A stretch of DNA of 64,000 bases from Amorphochlora amoebiformis (GCA_054601695.1 BAAHQB010000363.1:1-64000), one strand, 5' to 3'; positions 1-51,070 are shown, counted from the stretch's first letter. Translations and numbers: made by a program. Notes: generated by a model from the sequence alone, not told the origin.

Positions 1-405
1 CTCCTAACCCTAACCCTAACCCTAACCCTAACCCTAACCCTAACCCTAACCCTAACCCTAACCCTAACCCTAACCCTAACCCTAACCCTAACCCTAACCC
101 TAACCCTAACCCTAACCCTAACCCTAACCCTAACCCTAACCCTAACCCTAACCCTAACCCTAACCCTAACCCTAACCCTAACCCTAACCCTAACCCTAAC
201 CCTAACCCTAACCCTAACCCTAACCCTAACCCTAACCCTAACCCTAACCCTAACCCTAACCCTAACCCTAACCCTAACCCTAACCCTAACCCTAACCCTA
301 ACCCTAACCCTAACCCTAACCCTAACCCTAACCCTAACCCTAACCCTAACCCTAACCCTAACCCTAACCCTAACCCTAACCCTAACCCTAACCCTAACCC
401 TAACC
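1..405. repeat. Telomeric array, CCCTAA (TTAGGG type)
   Basis: Nearly perfect tandem CCCTAA from the first bases to about 405, where the first variant unit (CCCACA) appears. The C-rich strand reads 5' to 3' from the left edge, as expected for a left chromosome end. The TTAGGG type is shared by animals, fungi and many protists, so it does not identify the organism. Confidence 0.97.
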
Positions 406-1790
406 CACACCCTAACCCTAACCCTAACCCGACACCCTAACCCTAACCCTAACCCTAACCCTAACCCGACACCCTAACCCTAACCCTAACCCGACACCCT
501 AACCCTAACCCGACACCCTAACCCTAACCCTAACCCGACACCCTAACCCTAACCCTAACCCGACACCCTAACCCTAACCCTAACCCTAACCCTAACCCGA
601 CACCCTAACCCTAACCCTAACCCTAACCCTAACCCTAACCCTAACCCTAACCCGACACCCTAACCCTAACCCTAACCCGACACCCTAACCCTAACCCTAA
701 CCCGACACCCTAACCCGACACCCTAACCCGACACCCTAACCCTAACCCGACACCCTAACCCGACACCCTAACCCTAACCCTAACCCGACACCCTAACCCT
801 AACCCTAACCCGACACCCTAACCCGACACCCTAACCCGACACCCTAACCCTAACCCGACACCCTAACCCTAACCCTAACCCTAACCCTAACCCTAACCCT
901 AACCCACACCCTAACCCGACACCCTAACCCGACACCCTAACCCGACACCCTAACCCGACACCCTAACCCGACACCCTAACCCTAACCCTAACCCGACACC
1001 CTAACCCTAACCCGACACCCTAACCCTAACCCGACACCCTAACCCTAACCCTAACCCGACACCCTAACCCTAACCCGACACCCTAACCCTAACCCGACAC
1101 CCTAACCCTAACCCGACACCCTAACCCTAACCCGACACCCTAACCCTAACCCGACACCCTAACCCTAACCCGACACCCTAACCCGACACCCTAACCCTAA
1201 CCCGACACCCTAACCCGACACCCTAACCCGACACCCTACTCTAACCCTAACCCGACACCCTAACCCGACACCCTAACCCGACACCCTAACCCGACACCCT
1301 AACCCGACACCCTAACCCGACACCCTAACCCGACACCCTAACCCGACACCCTAACCCGACACCCTAATCCGACACCCTAACCCGACACCCTAACCCGACA
1401 CCCTAACCCGACACCCTAACCCGACACCCTAACCCGACACCCTAACCCGACACCCTAACCCTAACCCGACACCCTAACTCGACACCCTAACCCGACACCC
1501 TAACTCTAACCCGACACCCTAACCCGACATCCTAACCCGACACGCTAACCCGATACCCTAACCCGACATCCTAACCGACAACAGACACTAACCCGACACC
1601 CTAACCCTAATCGGATTAGGATGTCGGGTTACGGTGTCGGGTTAGGGTTGGCTGTCGGGTTAGAGTGTCGGGTTAGGGTTAAGGTGTCGGGTTAGATACC
1701 CTAACCCGACACCCTAACCCGACATCTAACCCTAACCCAACCCTAACTCTAACCCTTACTCTAACCCTAACCCTAACTCTACACACTATA
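406..1790. repeat. Subtelomeric variant array (CCCTAA + CCCGACA)
   Basis: CCCTAA units are interspersed with CCCGACA, giving a 13-base higher-order unit CCCTAACCCGACA that dominates from about 900 to 1610. Point variants (CCCTACTC, CCCTAATC, CCCGATA) increase away from the end. From about 1611 to 1694 the array flips strand (TTAGGG/TGTCGGG) before returning to the original orientation. Degenerate CCCTAA/CTCTAA continues to about 1780. Confidence 0.93.
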
Positions 1791-1857
1791 TATATGAGTG
1801 TGTATACATACACATACACACACACACAACAAACACACACACACACACACACATATA

Positions 1858-1898
<41 letters not shown>

Positions 1899-2051
1899 AT
1901 ATTTAAAGCAACAATATAAATGGTATGAAGGGATGCAGTTTGAATAGTAGATATTTATACCGTGTTCAAGTATATTCGTACGTATATTACAGATAGCTGG
2001 AGATCGTCAGAGATCCCGGAGGTTCTTGGAACGCTGCACTAACATTATATA

Positions 2052-2093
<42 letters not shown>

Positions 2094-2115
2094 ACATATA
2101 TACATATATACACAA

Positions 2116-2162
<47 letters not shown>

Positions 2163-2172
2163 TGTATATATG

Positions 2173-2222
<50 letters not shown>

Positions 2223-2225
2223 AAT

Positions 2226-2272
<47 letters not shown>

Positions 2273-2331
2273 ACTATATTTACATTTATATGTACATACA
2301 TCCGTATATATATTATATAATACACAGTATT

Positions 2332-2362
<31 letters not shown>

Positions 2363-2405
2363 ATACTATATTTACATTTATATGTACATACATCCGTATA
2401 TATAT

Positions 2406-2485
<80 letters not shown>

Positions 2486-2542
2486 ATATATATATATTAA
2501 TTATATATATATATATGTATAATATATAAAAAAAAATCATTT

Positions 2543-2581
<39 letters not shown>

Positions 2582-2598
2582 GACATATATATTATATA

Positions 2599-2636
<38 letters not shown>

Positions 2637-2676
2637 GTATAATCGTAAATCAAGTTTCAAGTTGCCATGCGTAAAT

Positions 2677-2710
<34 letters not shown>
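1785..2710. repeat. (TA)n/(CA)n microsatellite block
   Basis: Long TA tracts with CA/TG patches. A roughly 52-base segment containing TACATACATCCGTATATA occurs twice in direct orientation, near 2268 and 2361, so this block also grew by local duplication. Open frames here encode only Tyr-Ile or Cys-Val runs and are not genes. Confidence 0.9.
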
Positions 2711-2722
<12 letters not shown>

Positions 2723-3049
2723 TGTATATAGACGATGTTGTAAAATATTTTATATATATTTATGATTTTTTATATACTACATACAGTTATATGAATGTGT
2801 TAAGGAGTAATAAGGTAAGGGTTTATGCACTAGATACAGGCGAGCGCAATGGATTTGTACATAATATGAGCAGAGGTGGGCAATGGGAGTTGTGGGGAGC
2901 AAGCTTAACCCTCTGTATACACCCTGGGCGCACATACAGGAACATTACCATTTACCAACACCCAAAAAAATAGGAAATCGCGTCGCATTCCAGGCAAGGT
3001 TATCGCCGCTTAGACCTGCAAGAGAGCTACATTTTCGACGAGGCTGGAG

Positions 3050-3230
3050 ATGTGGTACCTTGGCGAGCCGTGTGGACTCACGGGTTGTCAAAACCATCGG
3101 GTTGTCAAAGCCATATCGGGTTGTGAAAGCCATATCGGGTTGTCAAAGCCATATCGGGTTGTCAAAGCCAGCGGGTTGTCAAAGCCATCGCGTTGTCAAA
3201 GCCATCGCGTTGTCAAAGCCATCGGCGACA
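3050..3230. repeat. Short tandem repeat, about 18 bp, before gene 1
   Basis: Repeats of the form CGGGTTGTCAAAGCCATAT (positions vary at a few bases) run for about nine copies from about 3080 to 3225. They lie 200 bp upstream of the gene 1 start codon. The rest of 2711-3421 is low-complexity to unique sequence in which I see no supported gene. Confidence 0.75.
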
Positions 3231-3421
3231 AATACTTCTTCCTCAGAAATTGAGTCAATTTGAGTGGTATGAATCCTCATGACAAAGGCATGAAAAGGCG
3301 TAAAAAGAGACTAACTTTCTTAAGGTGATTTCGCCCAAACAGGATAAGTGCACAAGATCAAGAAGTAAGACCGGAGAATTGCACAATTGGCGCGCGCCAG
3401 CCCACAATCCACCGGTTTGAC

Positions 3422-4262
3422 ATGGCGTTGAGTCGCATTTTGGCTCTTGCGTGCGCAGTGCTGGCCCAGGCTATTCTCCATGGTTGGCCTCAACGATAAC
3501 TGACGCCTTTCCCTCTGGTTTTCTCACGTTTATGAGATTCTAAGACTTTTGATTTCGGATGAGGATGATTTGACGATGATTCGACGATGTTTGTTGGATT
3601 TGGTGCCTTGGCTTGGTTGGCGCGACAACCGTACCGTGCTAATGGCAAATCAAGGGGACGAGGTTTTCCAAACCGTCACGGATGGCAAATTTTACGTTTT
3701 CTGCAACGGCAACCCATTGCTTGGCGGGCCTCGCCCGAGCGTAGATATCGTGGACCCACGCACCATGACTGTTACCGCCTCGATCCCGGTTGACAACAGC
3801 ACGCAGTGGGCAGAGTAATACTGGCTAACATTATATGCTTGCCATCGTACTTGTTTTGCTCTTACGTGGAAGTAATGACTAGCCATCATGTCAATTGTCA
3901 TTCCCAGCCCTCAGAGAACCACACTCATTTCACTGCTACGCAAATAATGGCAAACCATCATATCCATGTCATCGTATGATATCTTCCGAGCCCTGAGATC
4001 CTCAGCTTATTTAACTGTAAAGTATGGAAATTGTACTTGGTTATGTAAACAGTGCGGTGTATATGGAGTCGTGCGACGGGTCAAGCAAATCCTTCGTACT
4101 GGCCAACGACCGCAGCGGACACAATGTGCTTGTCTTTGACCCTCAAACGGCTGTGCAGACCGACACCGTGCCCATGAGTCAAGTGCCCGTGCATGGCTAT
4201 GGGATCCCTCAGCTCCAGGTGAGATTCCATAGATGTTCACACCAAATCATTACGCATACGTA

Positions 4263-4317
<55 letters not shown>

Positions 4318-4430
4318 GTATATATATATATATGTATGTATATATATATGTACTGTATATATATATATATTATGTAGGTATTTATATATGTACATATATA
4401 TATATATATATATAATATATATATATATAT

Positions 4431-4473
<43 letters not shown>

Positions 4474-4570
4474 ATATATCCAATTTATGGTATATAGTAT
4501 ATACACAAACACACACTATTGCACAATATACAAAGATGTATTCTTCACATACATACCTCTATAGTTATAT

Positions 4571-4637
<67 letters not shown>

Positions 4638-4659
4638 TATATGTATGTGTACATATACA

Positions 4660-4702
<43 letters not shown>

Positions 4703-4751
4703 TATGTATATGTGTATATGTATCATATATATTATGTAAATATACACGTGA

Positions 4752-4795
<44 letters not shown>

Positions 4796-5026
4796 TATAT
4801 GTAGATACCCTGATGATATATAAGATAATATATATATATATGTATAATATATATAATATATATATATATATGTGTGTATATATTTAAATATTATATATGA
4901 TAATAGATATATATATATATATATGTGTATATATGTAAATATTATATATGATAATATATATATATTTATATATATATATATATATATATATTCATATTAT
5001 ATATAATATATACAAGTGATATTTAC

Positions 5027-5070
<44 letters not shown>

Positions 5071-5079
5071 TACAATATG

Positions 5080-5125
<46 letters not shown>

Positions 5126-5859
5126 ACATATGTTTACACTTCGCATCTCTTACTAAGGAATACTGGGCCCACGCAGACCAAGACGGCGTGTTTGATGTCA
5201 TCAACCTCAGGGACGTGCGCAACTTGGTTCACGAGGATCTCGTGGTAGCTACATCTCCCATTATAGACACATCCAGTATCTACCTTTACAAAAACCTCTC
5301 GTATGTGCCTCGGTCTCTGGATGGTTGTTTGGATGATTGTCTTAATCTTTTCATTCTCCGAAATCTTGACGTGTATCTGAGGGTCGGTGTTTGGAAGTTT
5401 CGAGTTAGAACGCAACGAGCACAAGCGTTCTAGGAGACAGTACTGAAGCGTTGTGTTGACAGGTCCACATTGGCACCCAGGGCCACGGAAAGCTATTGTG
5501 GGATCCTGACCTTCTTCCCTTCGCCTATGCATCCAATATCAAAGAGGGATACATATACGAAATCAACCTCGAGACCAAGCAGCGAACCCGCGAGATCAAC
5601 TTTGCGTCCACCAACCCGGCCGACGACGACTACTGTCCGGGGACGCACGGGATGGCGTACTCTTCGATAAACAAGCACTTGTACGCCACGTGTTGCAGTG
5701 TGGCGATGACGTGTCCATTTACGTCTGTGGGAGTTGTGGAGATTGACACAACCACTTTTACGCTGGTCACGCGCCATCGACAGGCTACTTCTTTTGAGGT
5801 ATGATATACATATAATGGGATATATATATATATATTTGTATATATATATATATATATAC

Positions 5860-5898
<39 letters not shown>

Positions 5899-5994
5899 TA
5901 TTTTATATGCTTGATATACAACTAAACACATACTTACAAAATTGAAAATAGTTATCGTTTGTTAAATTCATATATAATTATATATATATATATA

Positions 5995-6038
<44 letters not shown>

Positions 6039-6058
6039 TACATATGTATATATATATT

Positions 6059-6120
<62 letters not shown>

Positions 6121-6698
6121 ACATACATATAATAGACATATATGTATATGGACATATATATGTAAAAGTATACACACATGTATATAATGTACACCCATTT
6201 TCGCCCCAAACCACCAGGCGTATGAAAGCAAGGACGGCAAATACATCGTCGCCATCGACAAGGGCGGCAACCAGGTGCATGTCCTCACCCCTGGGTCATC
6301 TGGCTCTGCTTCCTCCATCGACTTTCCCTCCATCAATGCTACCGCTGTCACCGGCAGCGTGGCGAGAGAGCCTAACCGCATCGCTTTTCACCAACTCACC
6401 GACGGGTCTTGGCGGTTTTTCTTCTCCATGACGTTCCCCAGGCCCACAGGCGCCTCGGGGATTGGATGGATTGACACGTCTATCATCGAACAAGGTGGGA
6501 CCGCCGCCGAAAACCTAAACTTCATACCAGGAGGCGCCTTCGATCAGCAGTTAAGGGCTATATATGCTGGGGCTAACTACGTGGCCACGACGAACACCTT
6601 TCCCACCTCTGGGATCACTATCGTCAACGCGGAGCCCACAGTACATATATATATATATATATTTGGCATTATACATACATACATACATATATATATAT

Positions 6699-6736
<38 letters not shown>

Positions 6737-6893
6737 TATATATATATTCATAGTATATCATTATGTAACATGTTTTTTACATTATGCCAAAACATTGTAC
6801 ACATTTAGTTATATAATATATAGCCAAATACTATAGATATTTATGTACAGATGTGCGTGTATACGTAATGTTATACCGGTATGACACATTTTA

Positions 6894-6944
<51 letters not shown>

Positions 6945-7533
6945 CATATATGTACCTATATAATATGTAAATGTAGGTGTGAATATTATCTATATATATA
7001 TATATACATCTATTTGTGTACATATTGATAAATAACTACAGATATACCAACGAATAATTTGAGTGTATTTTGATGATATAAAGGCGAACGCAAATCCAAC
7101 TTTGCAAAGCATCAACGGTGGTGACAGCTTGGTGGCGACCAACCTTAACCCTCGGTATATAGTCTGGGTGCCAAATTCGTTTACCGGGCGCGGATGCAGC
7201 AACAAGGATGAAGAGGAAGACAGCCTATCAAACGGGGAGATAGCCGGGCTCGTTATATCCGTGTTGGTGGTGGTTGGACTCTTGACAACAGCGGTAAGAA
7301 AACAGAGGAAGATTTAAAAATATGCAAAAATGTTTTCTGATGGTGAAAGTCTGAAAGCGTTTAATTGGTTGAGATTGGAATATGAGTGCCATTGATATGT
7401 TAAAAAAATGCAGATATATTTTTGTACACGAAGCCCAGGCAGGGTATCGAGGTCCGAGAAGGATACCAAGGAGTCGCTTGCGAAAGACAGACACGACTCT
7501 GTAGCCGGGGCAAAAATCAGTCAGCCTTTGTAA
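3422..7533 (+). CDS. Type I membrane protein, propeller-like ectodomain
   Basis: Eight exons: 3422-3482, 3655-3814, 4023-4218, 5158-5244, 5463-5798, 6218-6640, 7084-7293, 7414-7533; all GT-AG, phases agree, 530 aa. It starts with a clear signal peptide, [17 protein letters not shown]. The ectodomain has repeating strand-rich segments typical of YVTN/WD-like propellers, for example [34 protein letters not shown] and [16 protein letters not shown]. Near residue 475 a single membrane helix, [19 protein letters not shown], is followed by a short basic and Ser-rich tail of about 35 residues. Cys pairs (CPG, ATCCS, MTC) suggest disulfides outside the cell. The start was chosen because the only acceptor matching phase (3655) joins the signal peptide directly to the ectodomain frame. 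The exact family and ligand are unknown. It is the first gene after the telomere; introns 3 and 5-6 carry long TA tracts. Confidence 0.8.
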
Positions 7534-8640
7534 TAATTTTGGTAATCTCCGTGATACTTGAATTCACTATCTAGAACTAAGTGTGACCTAAACTATCGGA
7601 GCTGATCTCGTCGATCCAGCCGGCTGGCTATAAAGTGAGTCTACAGCTATAGCTAACGGTAGTATAGCTAGTTCCGATATCTACTTGCTATTGTGATCAC
7701 ATGCATGTGTACTCAGTGACGTGACTCGATGATGTATTCTTTTATGAATCTGTTACCATAATAACTAGAATAAATCCAGTCATGATCTGGAATCTGGATG
7801 GTATCTAGAAATATCAGAGTCTAAAATCACTCTAAATTTTGCTACACATGTAGACACAGTACTAGTCTAGTAGTATCTAGATTCAGTAGTCTATCTACTA
7901 GATCTAAGGTCTGGCTAGAAGATCTAAGGTCTGGTCTGGCTAGAAGATTTCTTACGTCTTTAGTCTATGTCGTAGAGCTATAGACAGGTACAAACTCTAT
8001 TAATTCCTAGTCTCTATCTGGATCTGGATTTTACACTTTACCTAGTTTACACCAGGACCTAGAGGACCAGTAGACCGTGACTACAGTACTCTAGGTACTA
8101 GTATTAGGACTAGCCTACTCTCTAGACTCTAGCTACTAGGTATCCGAACGCCTATTTCTAGTATTTAAATCGATCCTAGATTTCTAGGAGTTACTAACTA
8201 ACTCTAACTAGCTAAACTAGTACTAGCTAGCTAGTAGCAAAGTCAGGCTACAACAACTACATCAAGGCCAAGTACTTAGTACTGACTCAGAAAGATTGAA
8301 AGATTAATTATCTGGATTATGTTACAATTTAAATTCAAGTTCACGAACTCAGAACAGAGTAAGGAGGAACAGCTGTTGACTAGATAACCACTCAGTCCAG
8401 TTAGTGAGTTATCGCTACGAATGCCCACGCGAAAACGGCCACCGTCACCCCAGCGATCAAATTCCACGTCCTAACACAACCATACTCGTCAGTTTATATG
8501 TATCATCTATATCAAACTATATCTACTACCTAAACAATTTCTAGTAGATGTAAACTTATATAACAAAAGTAATAAGAAAAACTTTTAGTTGTTAATATTA
8601 TTGAATACATTATAATACTAATCACACTTAATAACACATA
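7534..8640. other. Intergenic, CTAG-rich unique sequence
   Basis: Downstream of gene 1 there is 1.1 kb with no supported exon. It is not simple repeat, but about 7620-8260 is conspicuously rich in CTAG (TCTAGA, ACTAGT, GCTAGC strings). The 3' end of gene 1 should lie in its first part; I see no clear terminator motif. Confidence 0.6.
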
Positions 8641-9560
<920 letters not shown>

Positions 9561-9699
9561 TGTCGTGATATGGGGTTATTGTGTTAGGTATTGTGGTTTG
9601 GGTGCAAATCTGAACCTAGTAGTTCGAACTGCTTCAGCCATTTGCTTCTTGAGTTTTTGCTGATAAGGATGTTTACTCATGGCGATGCTTGACTCAGGG

Positions 9700-9829
9700 A
9701 GCGAATGTATAATGTGGATGATGATGAAAAGAATGATATGGATGGATGGACAATATATGATGACGATCATATGGATGATGATGATGATGCTATGGATCAT
9801 GTGGATAACGTAGATGCGTGAATTATGGT

Positions 9830-9883
<54 letters not shown>

Positions 9884-10865
9884 TGGATGACATGGACGAC
9901 ATGAATGATGATGGTATGATGATGATGATGGTATGATGATGATGGTATGATGGTATGATGATGATGATGATGATGACGATGATGTGGATGACATAGACGA
10001 CGTGAATGATGATGGTATGATGATGATAGTATGATGATGATAGTATGATGATGATAGTATGATGATGATAGTATGATGATGATAGTATGATGATGATAGT
10101 ATGATGATGATGATGATGATGATGATACGTTAATGATGGTGTATGATGATGGTATGACGACGATGATGGTGATGATGATGACGTGGATGGCATGGATGAC
10201 GATGGTATGATGATGGTATGATGGTATGATGGTATGATGGTATGATGATGGTATGATGATGGTATGATGATGGTATGATGATTGTATGATGATGGTATGA
10301 TGATGGTATGATGATGGTATGATGATGGTATGATGATGGTATGACGATGGTGATGGTGATGGTGATGATGATAACATGGATGGCATGGATGACATGGATG
10401 ACGTGGGTGATGATGATATGATGGTAATGAGGATGACGATAATGATGGAGATGAGAATGATGACATGGTTGATATGGACGATGTGGATGGTATGGATCAT
10501 GTGGACATGGATGGTATGGATGACAATGGATGATATGGATGATGTGCATAATATGGATGATATGGATCATGTGGACGGCACGGATATATGGATGGTATGG
10601 ATGACAGGGATGACATGAATGATATGGATGATGTGCATCATCTATGGATGATATGGATGATGTGGATGATACGGATGATGCTGGTATGGATAACGGGGAT
10701 GACATGGATGATATGGATGATGTGCATAATCTGTGGATGATACAGATGAAGCTGGTATGAATGCCAGGAATAACATTGATGATATGGATGATGTGCATAG
10801 TATGGATGACGTGGATGATATGGATGACATGGATGACGTGGATGACATGGATGATATGGTGATTG
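9700..10865. repeat. ATG/ATGATGGT minisatellite, 1.15 kb
   Basis: Trinucleotide ATG/GAT tracts evolve into longer units: ATGATGATAGT (10020-10105), ATGATGGT (10195-10350) and GGATGATATGGATGATGTG (10490-10860). It sits between the convergent ends of genes 1 and 2. The long minus-strand open frames through it (poly-His/Ile/Ser) are a by-product of the repeat. Confidence 0.92.
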
Positions 10866-11172
10866 AACTCTAAGAGATGTGACCTGTTTGGTAGCAAATC
10901 CTTGCACGGATTTAAAGTGAGCCTTGAGAGCGTCAAGCGACTGGCTAACCCTATTGTCCACCTGTAATCAAACGAAATGCACTACATGTGAGCAACCGTC
11001 CACCTGTAATGAGCCGAAAATGCCAACACGTGTGAGCTGAGCAAGCACAGGCTTAGGAGCCTTTTTTGTTGTATGCAAAGAAAAGTCTAGAGTGTGGCCA
11101 TATGAGACGGCAAAGGAATTCTACTTCATTGTAATTAGGAAGCACTGGTTGTTTTAAACGTCCAGGATGTGG

Positions 11173-31945
<20,773 letters not shown>

Positions 31946-32190
31946 CTCGCCCAAAGGAGCGCCGATTTATAAAAGTCGAAAAAGAGTATAAGTCGGCTAA
32001 TTATTGCAGCTTCAATCTTCACGCACTGCCGAAATTTAAACATTTCCGCGCGACAACACATTATTTTTCTAATCCCGCAAGTGCCGGAAGGAGGCAGAAA
32101 CGTGTGTTGCCCATCGACCGTGCTCCAATCGCGGACCAAACCTCTGCCCAACACGCTACCTTGACCCCCCACTGCCTGGCACCTCCTGGG
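31946..32190. promoter_or_regulatory. Shared divergent promoter, genes 2 and 3
   Basis: Only 245 bases separate the proposed start of gene 2 (31945, minus) from that of gene 3 (32191, plus). The interval is unique and free of TA repeats, which is unusual in this window. No TATA box is evident near either start. The gene 2 side depends on a tentative 15-base first exon. Confidence 0.45.
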
Positions 32191-36103
<3,913 letters not shown>

Positions 36104-36870
36104 CATGATTCTGGGTACAGGATTATTGAAACTATACTATTGGATTCGGATCCAGACAATAAAGTTATAATTACCCGGGTTACCGTAGTCTTGCGGAGCA
36201 ATTTCAACCGCATTTAAAGCTAGTCCAGCGTTGGTCCACATTCAGGCCTAGGCTGGCATTAATTCTTGCAACTATGCAGACGTCGACAGTCAAGCACTGA
36301 ATTAACACTAAGTTAATCTAGTTAATCATTGGCTTATTATCCAGATATACATATTTACGGATCAGACTAGTCAGGGAGGACGGTAAACATCTAGACGGTT
36401 CACTCTAGATAGTTCTAGTAGTTGTTAGTAACTTGTTACTCTTCTGCCCTTGCTAGTACCTAGAGTACGTTGTCTTGTAACATGCTTCCGTTCAATGTCT
36501 AGAATGTTTATCTACTTGCTAGACTTGTACGTTGGTTTGCTGGTTTGTCCTAGGTGTATGGCGGCACACATGCGTTCGGTGCCGGAATCCGAGCTAGACG
36601 TACGCTAAAGACCTAGTAGACGCATCTAGACATATTCGGCCGTTGTAGATCTATGCATGCATATGCGCAAGAGCTACTATCTACAGATCTAGACTACAAT
36701 ATGACTAGATGAATCATATGGCGCTCGCATGATGCATGCAATCTACTAGATATTTATTCAATATGCGCGTATTTTTGCATGCCTAGATACTAGAGATACA
36801 CATAAAACATTCGAAGATACCTCAATTAATTGCAAGATTCAGTAAAGTTTAGGGCCAACGTTCTAGCATA
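36104..36870. other. Convergent intergenic, CTAG-rich
   Basis: Between the stops of genes 3 and 4. No exon. Unique sequence with many CTAG tetranucleotides (TCTAGA, ACTAGT, CCTAGG), much like 7.6-8.3 kb. Both 3' ends must lie here. Confidence 0.6.
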
Positions 36871-48154
<11,284 letters not shown>

Positions 48155-48416
48155 TGCTGTGTGTCTGCGGCACGCAACTGTCTTCAACTCGGACGCCGGC
48201 TGACGTCCCTCGCACCCGCAGAATTATGAGATATTAATATCGAATACTTGTTATACTGGTATCTTCACTTCAATATACTGTAAATCTATGAGATATTTAA
48301 CTCAAAGATAACTCGATATTACAAAATTGAATATTTCTTAATCATTACAGATTATCTGGTATATCCCAATTTAGATATTATACAAATGCCCATGATTCCC
48401 GGGATTCTCTTCCAAA
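48155..48416. promoter_or_regulatory. Shared divergent promoter, genes 4 and 5
   Basis: 262 bases between the start codons of the PDI-C gene (48154, minus) and the PH-like gene (48417, plus). Unique, AT-rich but free of TA microsatellite. Several ATATTA/GATATT strings occur (48230-48390), none clearly a TATA box. Confidence 0.45.
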
Positions 48417-48812
48417 ATGTCATCTCAAGGCATCTCGACACTGTCTCTTAGACTCTCTCCCAAATTTCATGGGCGCTGTGGCTACGGGCACCGGTTTGTT
48501 CTCCTCGTAACACGTCCCTAGAATCCAAAGCGAACAATTTGTCCTATCCGAATATTTGGCAGTATGTTCTTGTTCAACAATTCGAGATCCCTTATTTTCG
48601 TGTGATTTTGATACCATGGTAGCTCGGGAGGGAAAACAAGTTGGGAGCGGAGGCGGGGCAACGGTGAATGCTTCCCATGTGGCCCGGGTGGAGTTTTGGT
48701 GTATACCACACGAATATTCTTTGACCGTGTTTCGTCCAAAGGCTATCACTCTGCAAATGAAGATAGGAAAGGTACATCACATCTACTAACAACCCGGATA
48801 TTCCAAATTTTT

Positions 48813-48861
<49 letters not shown>

Positions 48862-48949
48862 GTATGTATGTATGTATATCTGATGAATATAAAAGAAGAA
48901 ATATATTTATACAAGTATCTATTCATTAACTGTATGATATACATATTTT

Positions 48950-48991
<42 letters not shown>

Positions 48992-49021
48992 TATTAACAA
49001 TATGCATATATAATATATATA

Positions 49022-49058
<37 letters not shown>

Positions 49059-49125
49059 TGTACACACACACACACATATGTATGTATATATTACATATAT
49101 ATATATATATACATATATATAATAT

Positions 49126-49204
<79 letters not shown>

Positions 49205-49375
49205 CATATTGTTCCATGTAGATAGCGAATATTGTTTGGATTGTTAGGAGAGCTTGGACAGGGACAGTCGATCGTTCATCGTCACATGCAACAACGAACA
49301 AAAATATTTTCTCGTAATCATCGTATTTGAAATACATATTTGTACGCATGTATATATATATATATATACATATAT

Positions 49376-49437
<62 letters not shown>

Positions 49438-49456
49438 AATGTATTTTTACACATAA

Positions 49457-49544
<88 letters not shown>

Positions 49545-49581
49545 AATGTATTTTTACATATATATATATATGCATATATAG

Positions 49582-49648
<67 letters not shown>

Positions 49649-49722
49649 AAAACACATATATATATAATATATATATATGTATATTGCATATATATATATA
49701 AAAATATATATATATATATATA

Positions 49723-49762
<40 letters not shown>

Positions 49763-49763
49763 C

Positions 49764-49813
<50 letters not shown>

Positions 49814-50852
49814 AACATAATTTATGTGGTATGTAAATGAACGTGTGTAACGTAACGGTGTGTATGTGACGAGGAGGCATATAGCAGTGTCTATCTTTGG
49901 TGCATGTGAAAAGCGATGTGTGTGTTCGGTGCATGCATACAGCGATGTGTGTGTTCGCTCCATGAATATAGCGGTCTGTGTGTTATGTATGGACGTTGGA
50001 TGTGTGTTATGTATACGACGTTGGATGTGTGTTTCGCATATGATGGTGTGTATGTTATGTCTAAATATATGCGTATGTGTGTGTTGTGCATATGGCGTTG
50101 GGTGTGTGTTACGCAAGTGATGATGTATATGTTACGCTTATGTATATGCGTATGTGTGAGTTGTGTATATGACGTTGGGTGTGTGTTACGCATATGATGA
50201 TGTGTATGTTACGTAAATGTATATGCGTATGGTGTGTGTTGTGTTTACGCATGTGAGTGTGTGTTGTGTTTACGCATGTGAGTGTGTGTAAGTGTATGTT
50301 TTGTGAGTGTGTGTGTAAGTGCATGTTTATGATTGTGTGTGTCTCACGTGCATGTATATCATTCTGTGTGTTGTGTTACATGCATGTGTATGATTCTGTG
50401 TGTCTTACGTGTACTTACATGATTGTGTGATTTTTACGTGCACGTAGACGGGGATGATTGACGGACGTATAGAACACAAGGGTACTTGCATTTAGCCTTA
50501 GCCTTAGGATCACATTATTCAGCATGTCTTAGTCCGAGGACCATTGACTTGTCCACAGTGTGGGTCTATAGTTCTGTTTGGGATAGCAGCAGATTGTGTT
50601 GATGGGGTGTTGGGGTTAGGGTTAGGACGGATGGAACACAAGGGTGCTTGCATTTAGGGTTAAGCTTAGGGTTAGGGTTAGGATAGAACACACGAATGCT
50701 TGCATTTAGGGTTAAGCTTAAGGTTAGGGTTAGGACGGATATAACACAAGGCAGCGTCCATTTATCGATGATATATGAACTATGTGTAATACATATACAT
50801 ATATGCGTAATATGTTCGTTTGAATATGTATATATATATATATATACATGTA

Positions 50853-50949
<97 letters not shown>

Positions 50950-50987
50950 TACGTATATTTATATATATTTCATTTCTGTAAACACAC

Positions 50988-51021
<34 letters not shown>

Positions 51022-51070
51022 TTGTATATATACATATGTATACATTTATTTATATACATACGAATACATA

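Noticed and set aside
2026-2349. Open frames on both strands
   Set aside because: Pure TA/CA microsatellite translating to Tyr-Ile and Cys-Val runs; the same reason removes all such frames across the window.
3549-3654. Upstream extension of exon 2 of gene 1
   Set aside because: Open but no acceptor there matches the phase of the signal-peptide exon; the acceptor at 3654 does.
9576-10936. Minus-strand frames up to 296 codons rich in His, Ile and Ser
   Set aside because: They follow the ATG-type minisatellite; no splice structure or domain.
48420-48752. Minus-strand frame of 109 codons opposite gene 5 exons 1-2
   Set aside because: No recognisable motif and no partner exon in phase; the plus-strand model forms a coherent domain.
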